A stretch of DNA of 64,000 bases from CAYYYG01 sp964591375 (GTDB lineage Bacteria > Patescibacteriota > Microgenomatia > UBA1406 > GWC2-37-13): NCBI GenBank assembly GCA_964591375.1, contig CAZQAU010000007.1, positions 4,504 through 68,503 of the forward strand. The letters run 5' to 3'. Both the position numbers and the translations under genes were made by a program. This document shows positions 49,357-58,730 of the stretch, piece after piece. The notes beneath the pieces are model-generated. The model ran no database searches, was not told where the DNA came from, and saw nothing but the letters and a program-made list of their open reading frames with translations. Numbering within the stretch: position 1 is the first letter of the stretch; each line of letters begins with the position of its first letter.

Positions 49357-51666
49357 ATGCAAACGAGATTGTCTATATCAATTATATTATTAATATTTAC
49401 GGTATTTCTTGTTCAAAATATTTCGTTGCATGCAGAAGATCGATGGTGGGATAATACATTTCGTTATCGAAAAATTCTCACTTTTAACAATGCTAGGCGT
49501 TCCGAAAATTTAACCGATTTCCCTGTATTAATTAAACTTACGGAATCTAATTTTGATTTTTCAAAAGTACAGACTAGTGGTCAAGATATTCGTTTCATTG
49601 ATGCTGATAATTCTACCCAGTTGTCATATGAAATTGAAGACTGGAATTATTATGCAAAAAAAGCCATAATTTGGGTTAAAGTACCGCAAGTTGATGCAGA
49701 TTCTACAAGCGATTACATATATTTATACTATGGTAATTCATCTGCAAATGATGCACAAAGTAAATCTTCTGTATGGAACAATCATTATCTTGGAGTCTGG
49801 CATATGAATCAAGATCCTGGTAGTTCAAATGTACTTGATAGTACGTCAAATGGTTATCATGCATTGCCTGCCGGAGCTTTTTCAGGAGCTTTAAATGATG
49901 CAAGGGTTGGAAAAGGTATATCCTTTACGACAAGTAATAAACTTTATTATAACGCTACGAATGCTTTTAGATTTCCTATCAATCAAGATTTTAGTGTGTC
50001 TATCTGGACGAAAGAAGATTTAGCCAACAATCGCGCATTTAGAGCTGTCATTGGCACAAACTGGACAGGATCACCAAGAGTGGGATGGTGGTTTCTGACG
50101 TGGTATGGCAATCCTGATAGTTTTTTTCAGATACAAAATCAAAATATAAACGTTCTTACCAGTACCTCAACTCAAACAGTCAATCTAATAGATGGTAACT
50201 GGCATCATTTAACTGGTGTACGACAGGGTGATATAGCTCGTTATTACATAGACGGCAATTTAGTTAGCACGCAAACAGGTGCCAATGTAGACTTATCAGC
50301 ATCTTCAACATTAACGTGGGCTTGGACTTCCAATAATAGTCCAACAGTTAATTATGCAGGAGTTCTCGATGAGACGCAAATTTCAGACGCAGCACGGTCA
50401 TCTGAATGGATTAATGCAAGTTATGCTTCTATGACCGATAATTTTTTAACGTATAGTGATGAAAAAAATTCTGTCACAAATACTATGCTTTCGTTAAACA
50501 ATACATTAGACGTTGTAGCGAATAATAACTATCGTCTTTCTGGGACTGTAAGAGTTTCAGATATTCAGTTTTTGCCTTCAGCAGTGCAGTATCAAATAAA
50601 CGGTAGTGGTTGGCGTAACGGAGTACCTACAGATGGTGCTTATGATACACTTGAAGATTCGTTCTATTTTGACTTTTCACCAAAAATAAATAATAACTCC
50701 GGTGAAGGATTTACGGCTCGAGTGCGTACCGTTCGAGGCAGCGAGATACAAGCTGATAATTTGTTTTATTTTCGTCCTTTTAATCCGGTTAAGCCAGAAA
50801 ATGATAGTACTTTAGATACCGACTTGCCGCGATTTACTTTTGAGATTAATAAAGATAGATTTGAAGATATAAAAAATAGTTTAAATAAATTTGAGATAGA
50901 GCTTAATAAAAATGGAACGGGATGGAAAACATATATCGGTGACATACCAGTTGATTATGAGTCTATCAAATCAAGAGATGATAATTTTAAGAAAACGACT
51001 TCTCAAACAAATGGCAATGGACTATATGAAGATAAAAGAATTTGGATTAGTTATGCAAATAATAACTCTACGATAGATGTTTTTGCGAAAGCAGCGGATA
51101 CGACGGGTAGATATACCGATAATTATTTTGACGAAGGTGGTAAAAAGCTTTCGAACGGTAAATACCAATGGCGAGTTGTTGCAATAGATAAGCTTGGTCA
51201 TCGTCAAGAATCTGATGTGCGAACTTTTCAGATAGGCACTATCCAAGTTATAAAAAAACATACTTTTTTTCCTTTAACAATTTTATCAATTAGCGGCATA
51301 GGATCAGTTTCTATCAGCACAACTCAATTGAAAGCGTTAAAACCTTCATATACTACATGGTCAGCGACACCTACATTTTATGGTATAGCCTTTGCAGACT
51401 CAGAAGTGACTTTAAAAATAACTGATGTAGAGTGTGAAAAAAAACAACTTTTTGATTGTACTAGGACACTGAGGACTATTACCAATCAGGAATCACGGTG
51501 GGGAATAAATATACCCGCGAACATACTGAGATATGGAAAGAATTATAAAATTCAAACTTCAGTTTCACTCGAAGGTGATTATAACGAACTACCAAGCTTC
51601 AATCTCATTCATGCGATTGTCAATAATAAACCATTAGGTTTATCTCCTAAGCCCAAATCTAAATAA
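49357..51666 (+). CDS. secreted DUF2341/LamG-domain surface protein
   Basis: 769 aa. Signal peptide (~1-26). Residues ~28-130 match DUF2341 (WWDNTFRYRKILTFNN, FPVLIKLTESNFDF, YIYLYYGNSSA). Residues ~145-345 are a LamG/concanavalin-like jelly roll (VWHMNQDPGSSNVLDSTSNGYHA, DGNWHHLTGVRQGDIARYYIDG, LDETQISDAARSSEWI). The remainder (~370-769) is Ig-like beta material with no motif I can name. There is no C-terminal anchor. It may bind glycans. Placement inside the division cluster is unusual. Confidence 0.85.
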   Translation: MQTRLSISIILLIFTVFLVQNISLHAEDRWWDNTFRYRKILTFNNARRSENLTDFPVLIKLTESNFDFSKVQTSGQDIRFIDADNSTQLSYEIEDWNYYAKKAIIWVKVPQVDADSTSDYIYLYYGNSSANDAQSKSSVWNNHYLGVWHMNQDPGSSNVLDSTSNGYHALPAGAFSGALNDARVGKGISFTTSNKLYYNATNAFRFPINQDFSVSIWTKEDLANNRAFRAVIGTNWTGSPRVGWWFLTWYGNPDSFFQIQNQNINVLTSTSTQTVNLIDGNWHHLTGVRQGDIARYYIDGNLVSTQTGANVDLSASSTLTWAWTSNNSPTVNYAGVLDETQISDAARSSEWINASYASMTDNFLTYSDEKNSVTNTMLSLNNTLDVVANNNYRLSGTVRVSDIQFLPSAVQYQINGSGWRNGVPTDGAYDTLEDSFYFDFSPKINNNSGEGFTARVRTVRGSEIQADNLFYFRPFNPVKPENDSTLDTDLPRFTFEINKDRFEDIKNSLNKFEIELNKNGTGWKTYIGDIPVDYESIKSRDDNFKKTTSQTNGNGLYEDKRIWISYANNNSTIDVFAKAADTTGRYTDNYFDEGGKKLSNGKYQWRVVAIDKLGHRQESDVRTFQIGTIQVIKKHTFFPLTILSISGIGSVSISTTQLKALKPSYTTWSATPTFYGIAFADSEVTLKITDVECEKKQLFDCTRTLRTITNQESRWGINIPANILRYGKNYKIQTSVSLEGDYNELPSFNLIHAIVNNKPLGLSPKPKSK

Positions 51667-51696
51667 ACAAGAAATTTATTTAAAACTGTATACAGT

Positions 51697-51705
51697 GATA
51701 TAATT
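51697..51705 (+). promoter_or_regulatory. extended -10 before the DUF3467-like gene
   Basis: TGA-TATAAT (51697-51705) followed by ~70 nt of leader with a small CCAG/CTGG hairpin (~51732-51754). No clear -35. Confidence 0.4.
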
Positions 51706-51779
51706 TGCTTATTCACCGCAAATAATCATGCCAGGCAAATGCTTATTAGCTGGTAATAAATTAATAATTTTTTATATAT

Positions 51780-52046
51780 ATGTCAGATTCAAATAGAAAT
51801 TCTAGCGAAGTAATAATTGATGTTAATTTAGATAACACACCGATACTTTTTACAGATAATATTTTCATGACGACTAATGAAAATGGGGTCGTTTTTGACA
51901 TTATGCAAAAACTCGGGCCAACGAATAAAATGAGAATTGTATCGAGAATCGGAATGAGTCGTGAGCATGCAAAAAAATTTCTAAAAGAATTAGGCAAATT
52001 AGTGGCAATGACTGAAGGACAAATTCAAACAGGTAATAAAAACTAA
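51780..52046 (+). CDS. DUF3467-like small protein
   Basis: 88 aa, soluble. The segment TDNIFMTTNENGVVFDIMQKLGPTNKMRIVSRIGMSREHAKKFLKELGKLVAM follows the pattern of DUF3467 proteins (beta strands, then a helix with conserved S-x-x-x-A-K). Function of the family is unknown. It lies between the LamG protein and a minus-strand membrane gene inside the dcw cluster. Confidence 0.65.
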   Translation: MSDSNRNSSEVIIDVNLDNTPILFTDNIFMTTNENGVVFDIMQKLGPTNKMRIVSRIGMSREHAKKFLKELGKLVAMTEGQIQTGNKN

Positions 52047-52060
52047 ATAGAAGAGCAGTT

Positions 52061-52363
52061 TTATAAGATTGAAAGAATTAAAACCACTACCACAATCAAA
52101 ATTAAAATATTTGCAAAATAACTGATAAAAGCAAATATTCCTGTGAGAGATACAAGCCAGATAACCAAAAATAGAGCAATAATTTCTCTGAAAGGACTGG
52201 AAAGTTTATTGGAAAGCCAAACTAAAAATCCGAAGATAATGAGATGTGAAAGAGTAATAGGATGATTGAATAGATGAAATAGCGGGGTATCCAATACAAC
52301 AATGCGTAGATTGGCGAGCAAAACAAGGATAACAGCTGCAATAATAATCTGATTTGTTTTCAT
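52061..52363 (-). CDS. small membrane protein, unknown, opposite strand
   Basis: 100 aa with three to four hydrophobic helices (~6-25, 38-52, 60-78, 80-100). No family recognised. It is the only minus-strand gene among plus-strand cell-wall genes from 46,000 to 62,400 and converges on the DUF3467-like gene (14-bp gap). Its start is 50 bp from the divergent murE-like gene. Confidence 0.5.
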   Translation of the reverse strand: MKTNQIIIAAVILVLLANLRIVVLDTPLFHLFNHPITLSHLIIFGFLVWLSNKLSSPFREIIALFLVIWLVSLTGIFAFISYFANILILIVVVVLILSIL

Positions 52364-52398
52364 ATTTTATTTCCCCTTTGTACCTGAACAGCTTGGTA

Positions 52399-52404
52399 TA
52401 TAAT
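52399..52404 (+). promoter_or_regulatory. -10 box for the mur gene run
   Basis: Perfect TATAAT ending 8 nt before the ATG at 52413, with a possible TTGTAC about 15 bp upstream. It restarts transcription after the inserted genes; predicted near-leaderless message. Confidence 0.5.
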
Positions 52405-52412
52405 TAGTATAC

Positions 52413-53663
52413 ATGATACGATCAGCAAAAAATAAATATCATCTTCTCCGTGCACTGGCGGCCAATACCATTTACCGGTTTCCAGCTAAAAAGCTCAAAA
52501 TTATTGGTATTACCGGCACCGATGGAAAAACGACGACCACTGCCCTTATTTATCATATTTTAAAAGAGTCTGGAAAAAAAGTATCAATGATTTCCAGTGT
52601 ATACGCAAAAGTCGGTCCCCAGGAATATGATATTGGTTTCCATGTTACATCTCCGGACCCGTTTGCGACACAAAAATTTCTTCAGATGAGTCTCAATGCC
52701 GGAGATGAGTTTTTTGTATTGGAAACGACATCTCATGCATTAGATCAAAACCGAGTGTGGGGCGTGGAGTTTGAAGTTGGTATTATTACAAACATTACAC
52801 ATGAACACCTTGACTATCATAAAACCTACGAAAACTATGTCCGTACGAAAGCACGCTTATTAAAAAAATCAAGGAATGTACTCATTAATCAGGATGACCA
52901 GTCATATGAAATACTTAAAAGTATTGTCGATCAATGCACAAACATACCAACTCCTCATTTTTATACTTATGGACTAAATTCAAATGCGAACTTTCATGAA
53001 AATATGGAAGATCGTATTGGTACACCTCTGGCAGATTTCAATAAATATAATTATCTGGCTGCCTTTGCGACATGTAAACTCCTTGGGCTTCATGATGAAG
53101 AAATTATAAAAGCATTAAAAACATTTAAACTCCCACCCGGACGTGTTGATATTATTACCCGAGATCCGTATATGGCAATAATTGATTTTGCGCATACTCC
53201 CAATGCTCTGGAAGAAATATTACGGTATGTACGACGAGTATATGTTAAAAATGGCGGAAGACTCATTCATGTTTTTGGATCGGCAGCTTTGCGGGATCAA
53301 AGTAAACGTCCATTTATGGGTGAAGCCAGTGGACGGTATGCTGATCTTACTATATTAACCGAAGAAGATTATCGTACTGAAGATCCGCAAAAAATTTGTT
53401 CTGAAATTGCGATAGGACTGGAAAAAAAAGGTTTTAAAAAAACAGAATCATTAGCATTTGGTGAGACTAATAAATCATATACTGTCATTATCAATCGGGA
53501 ACAGGCTATAAACAAAGCTGTTAGTATAGCCAAAGTGGGTGATGTTCTGATTTTTACTGGTAAAGGACATGAAAAAAGCTTATGCCGGGGAAAAACGGAA
53601 TATCCATGGGATGAAAAAAAAACTGTGATGAATGCGATTGCTCAACAACAAAAAGAGGATTAA
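52413..53663 (+). CDS. MurE-like Mur ligase lacking the N-terminal UDP-binding domain
   Basis: 416 aa. The ATP loop GITGTDGKTTTTALIYHIL starts at about residue 33, so the ~90-residue N-terminal Mur ligase domain of MurE is absent. Central marks: ETTSHALDQNRVWGVEFEVGIITNITHEHLDYHKTYENY, and C-terminal IIDFAHTPNALEEIL and GSAALRDQSKRPFMGE. The diaminopimelate/lysine selector DNPR is DYR (E-D319-Y-R321 in LTEEDYRTEDP), so the third amino acid cannot be inferred. Likely adds residue three to the peptidoglycan stem, though a different Mur-type substrate is possible. Confidence 0.83.
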   Translation: MIRSAKNKYHLLRALAANTIYRFPAKKLKIIGITGTDGKTTTTALIYHILKESGKKVSMISSVYAKVGPQEYDIGFHVTSPDPFATQKFLQMSLNAGDEFFVLETTSHALDQNRVWGVEFEVGIITNITHEHLDYHKTYENYVRTKARLLKKSRNVLINQDDQSYEILKSIVDQCTNIPTPHFYTYGLNSNANFHENMEDRIGTPLADFNKYNYLAAFATCKLLGLHDEEIIKALKTFKLPPGRVDIITRDPYMAIIDFAHTPNALEEILRYVRRVYVKNGGRLIHVFGSAALRDQSKRPFMGEASGRYADLTILTEEDYRTEDPQKICSEIAIGLEKKGFKKTESLAFGETNKSYTVIINREQAINKAVSIAKVGDVLIFTGKGHEKSLCRGKTEYPWDEKKTVMNAIAQQQKED

Positions 53664-53666
53664 CAT

Positions 53667-54383
53667 ATGATCAGATTCGATAAACAAAAGTCTATCTATT
53701 ACTCTGATCTTATAAATAATAAGAACTATATTGCGGGTTTTGGCACACGATATTCAAATGATCTTGTCCCTATTTTTCAAAATGTAGAACACCGGTATAA
53801 GATGGTTGCAGTTCCCGTTCAGACACATTCGACTAATATTGAGACACTGACTGTAATATCTGATAGTAGCGATCTTGGTACATTTCCCAACTGTGATGGA
53901 TTGGTAAGTAATAAAGCAGAGGTGGCACTGACAATTAAGACGGCTGATTGTGTTCCTATTATATTTGTTGATGAGAAAAATGGAGTTTTTGGAATTTCTC
54001 ATCAGGGATGGAAAGGAACAATTGGAAGAATGCCAGCTAAAATGATACAAAAAATGATAGCTGCAGGAGCAAAAAAAGAACATATTATAGCTGCAATTGG
54101 GCCATGTATTGGATCGTGTTGTTACAATATTGAACTAGAACGGGTTGAAATTTTTTATAAAGAATTTCCACGTTATTTTGAAAAAATTATTACACACAAA
54201 GATGAAAAACAGTATTTAAATCTTTTATATACGAATTATCGCATTCTACTGGACGCAGGAATAAGTAGATCGCAGATAGACTATTTTCCTTTTTGTACTC
54301 AGTGTAATGAAGATAAATTTTTTTCATTTAGAAGGGACAAAGGAATACATGGTAACTTGATAAGTTTTATTATGAAAATATGA
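53667..54383 (+). CDS. pgeF: peptidoglycan editing factor PgeF (YfiH/DUF152)
   Basis: 238 aa. Family marks: VPVQTHSTNI, IKTADCVPIIF, GISHQGWKGTIGRMPAKMI and IGPCIGSCCYNIE. The His and Cys residues form the metal site. YfiH-family enzymes were called laccases; PgeF hydrolyses mis-incorporated L-Ser from UDP-MurNAc. It sits between murE-like and murC and overlaps murC by 4 bp, in line with that role. Confidence 0.9.
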   Translation: MIRFDKQKSIYYSDLINNKNYIAGFGTRYSNDLVPIFQNVEHRYKMVAVPVQTHSTNIETLTVISDSSDLGTFPNCDGLVSNKAEVALTIKTADCVPIIFVDEKNGVFGISHQGWKGTIGRMPAKMIQKMIAAGAKKEHIIAAIGPCIGSCCYNIELERVEIFYKEFPRYFEKIITHKDEKQYLNLLYTNYRILLDAGISRSQIDYFPFCTQCNEDKFFSFRRDKGIHGNLISFIMKI

Positions 54384-55804
54384 ATTATAAAAATATATTT
54401 TTGGTCGGTATTAAAGGAGCGGCGATGGCAAATATTGCATTAATTGCCAAAAAAATGGGCATGCGCGTACATGGTTCCGATAAGAGTGAAGAGTTTATTA
54501 CTGATGAACAGCTTCACAAAAATAATATAACTGTTATTAATACATTTGAGGCCAACGCACTGCCACATGATATTGATCTGGTGATCTATTCCGCTGCCCA
54601 TGGAGGTATACAAAATTTGCAGGTTGTTGAAGCAAAGAATAGAGGGATTATAATCAAGCATCAGGCTGAATTTTTAGGAGAAATACTAAGGGAATTTACT
54701 AATTCAATCGCGGTTTGTGGTACGCATGGTAAAACAACAACTTCAGCAATGTTATCTTATTGTCTATTAAAATTAGGCGTCCAACCGAGTTATTTAGTGG
54801 GAACTTCAGGTTTTAATGGGCATTATGGTGGAGAATACAACAATAAGGATTATTTTGTTATCGAAGCAGATGAATATGGATTAAATCCTCCTTCCGATAT
54901 TACTCCTAAGTTTCAGTTTTTGCATCCAACTCATTGTTTAGCGACTAATATAGATTTTGATCATCCTGATGTTTACACAGACATTCAAGCGACAAAAAAT
55001 GCATTTTTGAAGTTTTTTCATCAAATAACAGCTGAAAAATCTCACCAGTTGTATGTATGTATTGATGATCAGGATTTGATGTCAGTGATACAGAAATTGC
55101 CCAAAATCACATATAAAACATTTGGTTATGCTTCAGAAGCGAATATTCAAATTGTAAATCCCGTTGTTTCAGAAAATAAAACCACTTTTGAGCTTATATA
55201 TAAGGGAGATAATCTTGGGATATTTTCACTTTCTGTTTTTGGCGGCAAACATATTTCCAATGCAGCAGGTGTAGTTTTAGTGCTCCTCGACCTGGGATTT
55301 AAAGTATCTGAAATCAAAAAAGCTATTGAAGGATTTACGGGTGCAAAAAGAAGATTCGAGCTTGTCAAAAAAATTCAGTCTTTTTATCTATTCGATGATT
55401 ATGCGCATCATCCGGAAGAGATTCGTTCTACTTTGGAGACGGCAAAAAAGCGATTTAAAAAACGACGCCTGGTGGTGATATTTCAACCTCATACTTTTTC
55501 TCGAACATATGCATTAAAAGATCAGTTCGTAGATGCATTATCAATTGCTGATTTTGTTTACATTGCACCTATTTTCGCATCAGCCCGAGAAAAAAGCGCA
55601 GAGTTTGATGTTTGTTCTGATGATTTAGTTAAGGCAGCAAGGGAAAAATCTATGAACCATTTTTACGCATATATATCAAATGACGATCTTATGTCGCATT
55701 TAGCCGGCTTTTTGAGAGATGATGACGTGTTGTTTACTATGGGAGCTGGGGATATATATAAGATGAAAAATGATATAATATCTCTAATGATGAAACTGAA
55801 GTAA
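54380..55804 (+). CDS. murC: UDP-N-acetylmuramate-L-alanine ligase MurC
   Basis: 474 aa Mur ligase. N-terminal Rossmann FLVGIKGAAMANIALIAKKMGMRVHGSD; ATP loop VCGTHGKTTTSAMLSY; NIDFDHPDVYTDIQATKNAF; C-terminal LFDDYAHHPEEIRSTLETAKKRF and FQPHTFSRTYALKDQF. These are MurC/Mpl hallmarks; the mur gene context favours MurC. FLVGIKGAAMA replaces the usual HxxGIGGxGM, a mild divergence. Adds L-Ala as the first stem residue. Confidence 0.9.
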   Translation: MNYKNIFLVGIKGAAMANIALIAKKMGMRVHGSDKSEEFITDEQLHKNNITVINTFEANALPHDIDLVIYSAAHGGIQNLQVVEAKNRGIIIKHQAEFLGEILREFTNSIAVCGTHGKTTTSAMLSYCLLKLGVQPSYLVGTSGFNGHYGGEYNNKDYFVIEADEYGLNPPSDITPKFQFLHPTHCLATNIDFDHPDVYTDIQATKNAFLKFFHQITAEKSHQLYVCIDDQDLMSVIQKLPKITYKTFGYASEANIQIVNPVVSENKTTFELIYKGDNLGIFSLSVFGGKHISNAAGVVLVLLDLGFKVSEIKKAIEGFTGAKRRFELVKKIQSFYLFDDYAHHPEEIRSTLETAKKRFKKRRLVVIFQPHTFSRTYALKDQFVDALSIADFVYIAPIFASAREKSAEFDVCSDDLVKAAREKSMNHFYAYISNDDLMSHLAGFLRDDDVLFTMGAGDIYKMKNDIISLMMKLK

Positions 55805-55863
55805 GAGCTGTCATAAAGCGCCAATCTCAAAAAAAACGAACAGGGATTTTTTATAAAAAAACT

Positions 55864-56799
55864 ATGTACTCAGATATAATACAAAAATTAGGTAGTAATC
55901 GTGTAGAGAAAAATAAGAACATTGCGCCATATATTACTCTGCGTACTCAAACAACTGCTGAGTTGTATTTTGAAGCGCGCAGTAGAGAGGATCTTATACT
56001 TGCAATCAAAGCTGCTGCTGAATCTCATATTCCATTGTTCATTTTAGGTGGCGGATCTAATCTCGCAGTTATGAATGCAAATATTAAAGGTTTAGTACTG
56101 CGAAATCAGTATCAGGAATCAAAGATACTTACCGAAAGTTCCAACTCTGTAGATCTGTTTGTCTCTTCAGGATATCCGGTTGGCCGTCTGGTTAAAGAAA
56201 CTATCGAAAAAGGATATGAAGGTTTTGAGTATCATCTCGGCCTGCCTGGGTCGTTAGGTGGTGCTATATTTATGAACTCAAAATGGACAAAAAATCTATC
56301 ATACTTTGGAGATTCGCTTATATCAGCAACTCTCTGTGATAGTAATGGAAATGTCAAAACTGTAGATCGGGAATATTTTCAGTTTGCTTATGACTACAGC
56401 ATCCTTCAAAAAACTAAAGAAATAGTGATTGATTGTATTTTCAGGTTACGTAAATCAGATCCTTTAATCCTGAAACAGCGATCACAGGAAGCCTTGGCAT
56501 ACCGAAGAGCAACTCAGCCGTTTGGAGTAGCCACCAGTGGATGTTTTTTTCGTAATATTCCTACTGCCGATATGAATCGTCTGGGGATTAAAACATCATC
56601 TGCTGGATATTTGATCGATCAGACAGGGTTGAAAAACAAAAGTGTAGGAGATTTTATAGTATCAGATAAACATGCTAATTTTATTATTAATAAGGGTTCG
56701 GGAAAAGCAGAAGACCTCGTAAAACTCATTGCTATCATTAAGGAAGAGGTTAAAAAGAAATTTAACGTAGAATTGGAAGAGGAAGTTGTGATTATTTAA
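55864..56799 (+). CDS. murB: UDP-N-acetylenolpyruvoylglucosamine reductase MurB
   Basis: 311 aa FAD enzyme. TLRTQTTAELYFEARSRED, PLFILGGGSNLAV, GYEGFEYHLGLPGSLGGAIFMNSK and the catalytic Ser region ATSGCFFRNIP. It is the type without the ~70-residue insertion of E. coli MurB (type II). It reduces the enolpyruvyl product of MurA, encoded next, to UDP-MurNAc. Confidence 0.94.
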   Translation: MYSDIIQKLGSNRVEKNKNIAPYITLRTQTTAELYFEARSREDLILAIKAAAESHIPLFILGGGSNLAVMNANIKGLVLRNQYQESKILTESSNSVDLFVSSGYPVGRLVKETIEKGYEGFEYHLGLPGSLGGAIFMNSKWTKNLSYFGDSLISATLCDSNGNVKTVDREYFQFAYDYSILQKTKEIVIDCIFRLRKSDPLILKQRSQEALAYRRATQPFGVATSGCFFRNIPTADMNRLGIKTSSAGYLIDQTGLKNKSVGDFIVSDKHANFIINKGSGKAEDLVKLIAIIKEEVKKKFNVELEEEVVII

Positions 56800-56827
56800 A
56801 TGTTATTTGTTCGGTAATAAATATTGT

Positions 56828-58153
56828 ATGGAAAATGCATATATTATAAAAGGTGGAAAACCTTTAAAAGGAGACGTTCAGCTATCAGGAGCTAAAAATG
56901 TTGCATTAAAAACAATCATTGCATCGTTGCTATTTGAAGGAGACGTTGTTCTTAAGAATGTTCCTCGTATAAATGATGTGACTGAGTTGCTCCATCTCAT
57001 TAAAAAACTAGGAGGAAAAGTCAACTTTACCGACACTAATACGCTTGTTTTAAATGCCGATAATTTAAAATCCAATAAAGTTGATATGTTACATGGTTCA
57101 AAAATCCGTACTTCATTTATGATGTTTGCTCCTCTGTTATATAAATTTAAAAAAGCATATATTCCAAATCCAGGAGGATGTCGTTTGGGAGCACGTTCAA
57201 TTGATCGTGTAATAGATGGCATGACTGCTTTAGGAATAACCACTGCATATGATTCATCAACTGGTTATTATTACTCCGAGATGAAAAGCCTGCCGCATGG
57301 TTTTTACCGATTTCAAAAACCATCTCATACAGGTACGGAACTACTTATAATGATAGGTTTGCTTTCTAATGAAGAAATAGTGATTGAAAATGCTGCCCTT
57401 GAACCGGAAATTGATGATCTTATTCAGATGTTAAATGAGGGCGGTGCCGATATAAAGCGGGATGGAGAAAAAATTATGGTTAAAAAAAACCATGTGTTGA
57501 AACAGACAAAACCATATCAAATCATGACCGACCGAAATGAAGCTATGACATATGCTGTAGCTGGTATTGCTACAAAAGGTGATGTCACTGTAATCGGTAT
57601 TGAACGGTATTTATTAGATGGTTTTATTGAAAAATTAGTCGAAGCCGGCGGTGGATATGATCAACGGGATGCTCTTCATCACCGTTTTTATTATAAAGGT
57701 CCTTTAAAAAGCGTTAGTATAGTGACAGGTCCTTATCCGGGTTTTATGACTGATTGGCAACCTTTATGGGCAGTGCTTATGACTCAGTCTCAAGGTGAAA
57801 CAGATATTCATGAAAGAGTCTTTGAAAACAGATTTAGTTTCGTCGATGAACTGAAGAAGTTAGGTGCAAATATAAAATTTATTAATATACCAGTATCAAA
57901 TCCTTCAGAATTTTATTTTTTTAATTACAAAGTTGGGCAGCAATATCATCAGGCCATTCGTATATACGGCTCACAAGCACTTCACAATGGCGTTATGCAA
58001 ATTGCCGATATGCGGGCCGGGGCAACATTAGCTATTGCAGCGTTAATGACTGAGGGGGAGTCAGTGATACATGGTGCATCTAATGTCGAACGAGGTTATG
58101 AGGATTTCGTAGGTAAAGTCAAAAAATTAGGGGGAACTATTAGAAAAATTTAA
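56828..58153 (+). CDS. murA: UDP-N-acetylglucosamine 1-carboxyvinyltransferase MurA
   Basis: 441 aa from ATG 56828; a TTG at 56807 is unlikely. EPSP-synthase-like fold: VQLSGAKNVALKTIIASLL (the Lys-Asn pair) and the fosfomycin-target cysteine C118 in NPGGCRLGARSIDRVIDG. C-terminal ADMRAGATLAIAALMTEGESVIHGASNVERGYEDFVGKVKKLG is diagnostic. It commits UDP-GlcNAc to peptidoglycan. Confidence 0.95.
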   Translation: MENAYIIKGGKPLKGDVQLSGAKNVALKTIIASLLFEGDVVLKNVPRINDVTELLHLIKKLGGKVNFTDTNTLVLNADNLKSNKVDMLHGSKIRTSFMMFAPLLYKFKKAYIPNPGGCRLGARSIDRVIDGMTALGITTAYDSSTGYYYSEMKSLPHGFYRFQKPSHTGTELLIMIGLLSNEEIVIENAALEPEIDDLIQMLNEGGADIKRDGEKIMVKKNHVLKQTKPYQIMTDRNEAMTYAVAGIATKGDVTVIGIERYLLDGFIEKLVEAGGGYDQRDALHHRFYYKGPLKSVSIVTGPYPGFMTDWQPLWAVLMTQSQGETDIHERVFENRFSFVDELKKLGANIKFINIPVSNPSEFYFFNYKVGQQYHQAIRIYGSQALHNGVMQIADMRAGATLAIAALMTEGESVIHGASNVERGYEDFVGKVKKLGGTIRKI

Positions 58154-58159
58154 TGTTGT

Positions 58160-58717
58160 ATGAAACTGCTACTCGTTGATCTGGATGATACGCTTATAGA
58201 CACAAGTTTCTTTAAAAAAGAGTTATTTAATAATATTGCTCTAAATTTGAATGTTTCAGTTGAAGCGATTAATGATATTTATAATAATCTGAAGGCAACT
58301 CACACAATGCACAACTGGAAAAATAATTTTCAAGCTCAGTTAAGTAGTCTTAGCAAGAACGATGTCAATATTGATGCGCATTTACAAGAATCTATAAAAA
58401 AAATTCCTATTAATAAAAAGGTAATAGAGTATGTAAACAAATTCGACGGGCGTAAGATATTATTCTCCTATGGCGATCCCGAAGTTCAAAAAATGAAGAT
58501 TGACGGTTTAGGACTATCAGAACTTTTTTCAGACCATATTATTACACCAAATAATAAGATTTCATCATTGAAACAAATGATCTCGGGAAATTCTATTTTT
58601 TATAAAAATGACTATTATTATGACGTGACACTCATTGATAATGAAGAAAGTATGTTGACCGTAGTTAAGGCACAATTTCCCTGGATTAAGGTATTTCATC
58701 CGGATAATTTAGTATAA
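58160..58717 (+). CDS. HAD-superfamily hydrolase
   Basis: 185 aa. Motif I LLLVDLDDTLIDTSFF, motif II ILFSYGDP, and the acidic end motif TLIDNEESML. A helical cap (~20-80) lies after motif I. Probably a small phosphatase; substrate unknown. It is between murA and the GlmU-like gene and might dephosphorylate a sugar in the same pathway, but that is a guess. Confidence 0.8.
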   Translation: MKLLLVDLDDTLIDTSFFKKELFNNIALNLNVSVEAINDIYNNLKATHTMHNWKNNFQAQLSSLSKNDVNIDAHLQESIKKIPINKKVIEYVNKFDGRKILFSYGDPEVQKMKIDGLGLSELFSDHIITPNNKISSLKQMISGNSIFYKNDYYYDVTLIDNEESMLTVVKAQFPWIKVFHPDNLV

Positions 58718-58718
58718 T
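58713..58718 (+). promoter_or_regulatory. possible -10 for the nucleotidyltransferase gene
   Basis: TATAAT over the HAD stop codon, 12 nt before the ATG at 58731; no clear -35. Tentative internal promoter. Confidence 0.3.
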
Positions 58719-58730
58719 ATAACCATCTAT

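Noticed and set aside
56807..56827. TTG start extending MurA by seven residues; likewise TTG starts at 26298 and 39691
   Set aside because: An ATG giving the family-typical N-terminus follows within 7-10 codons in each case.
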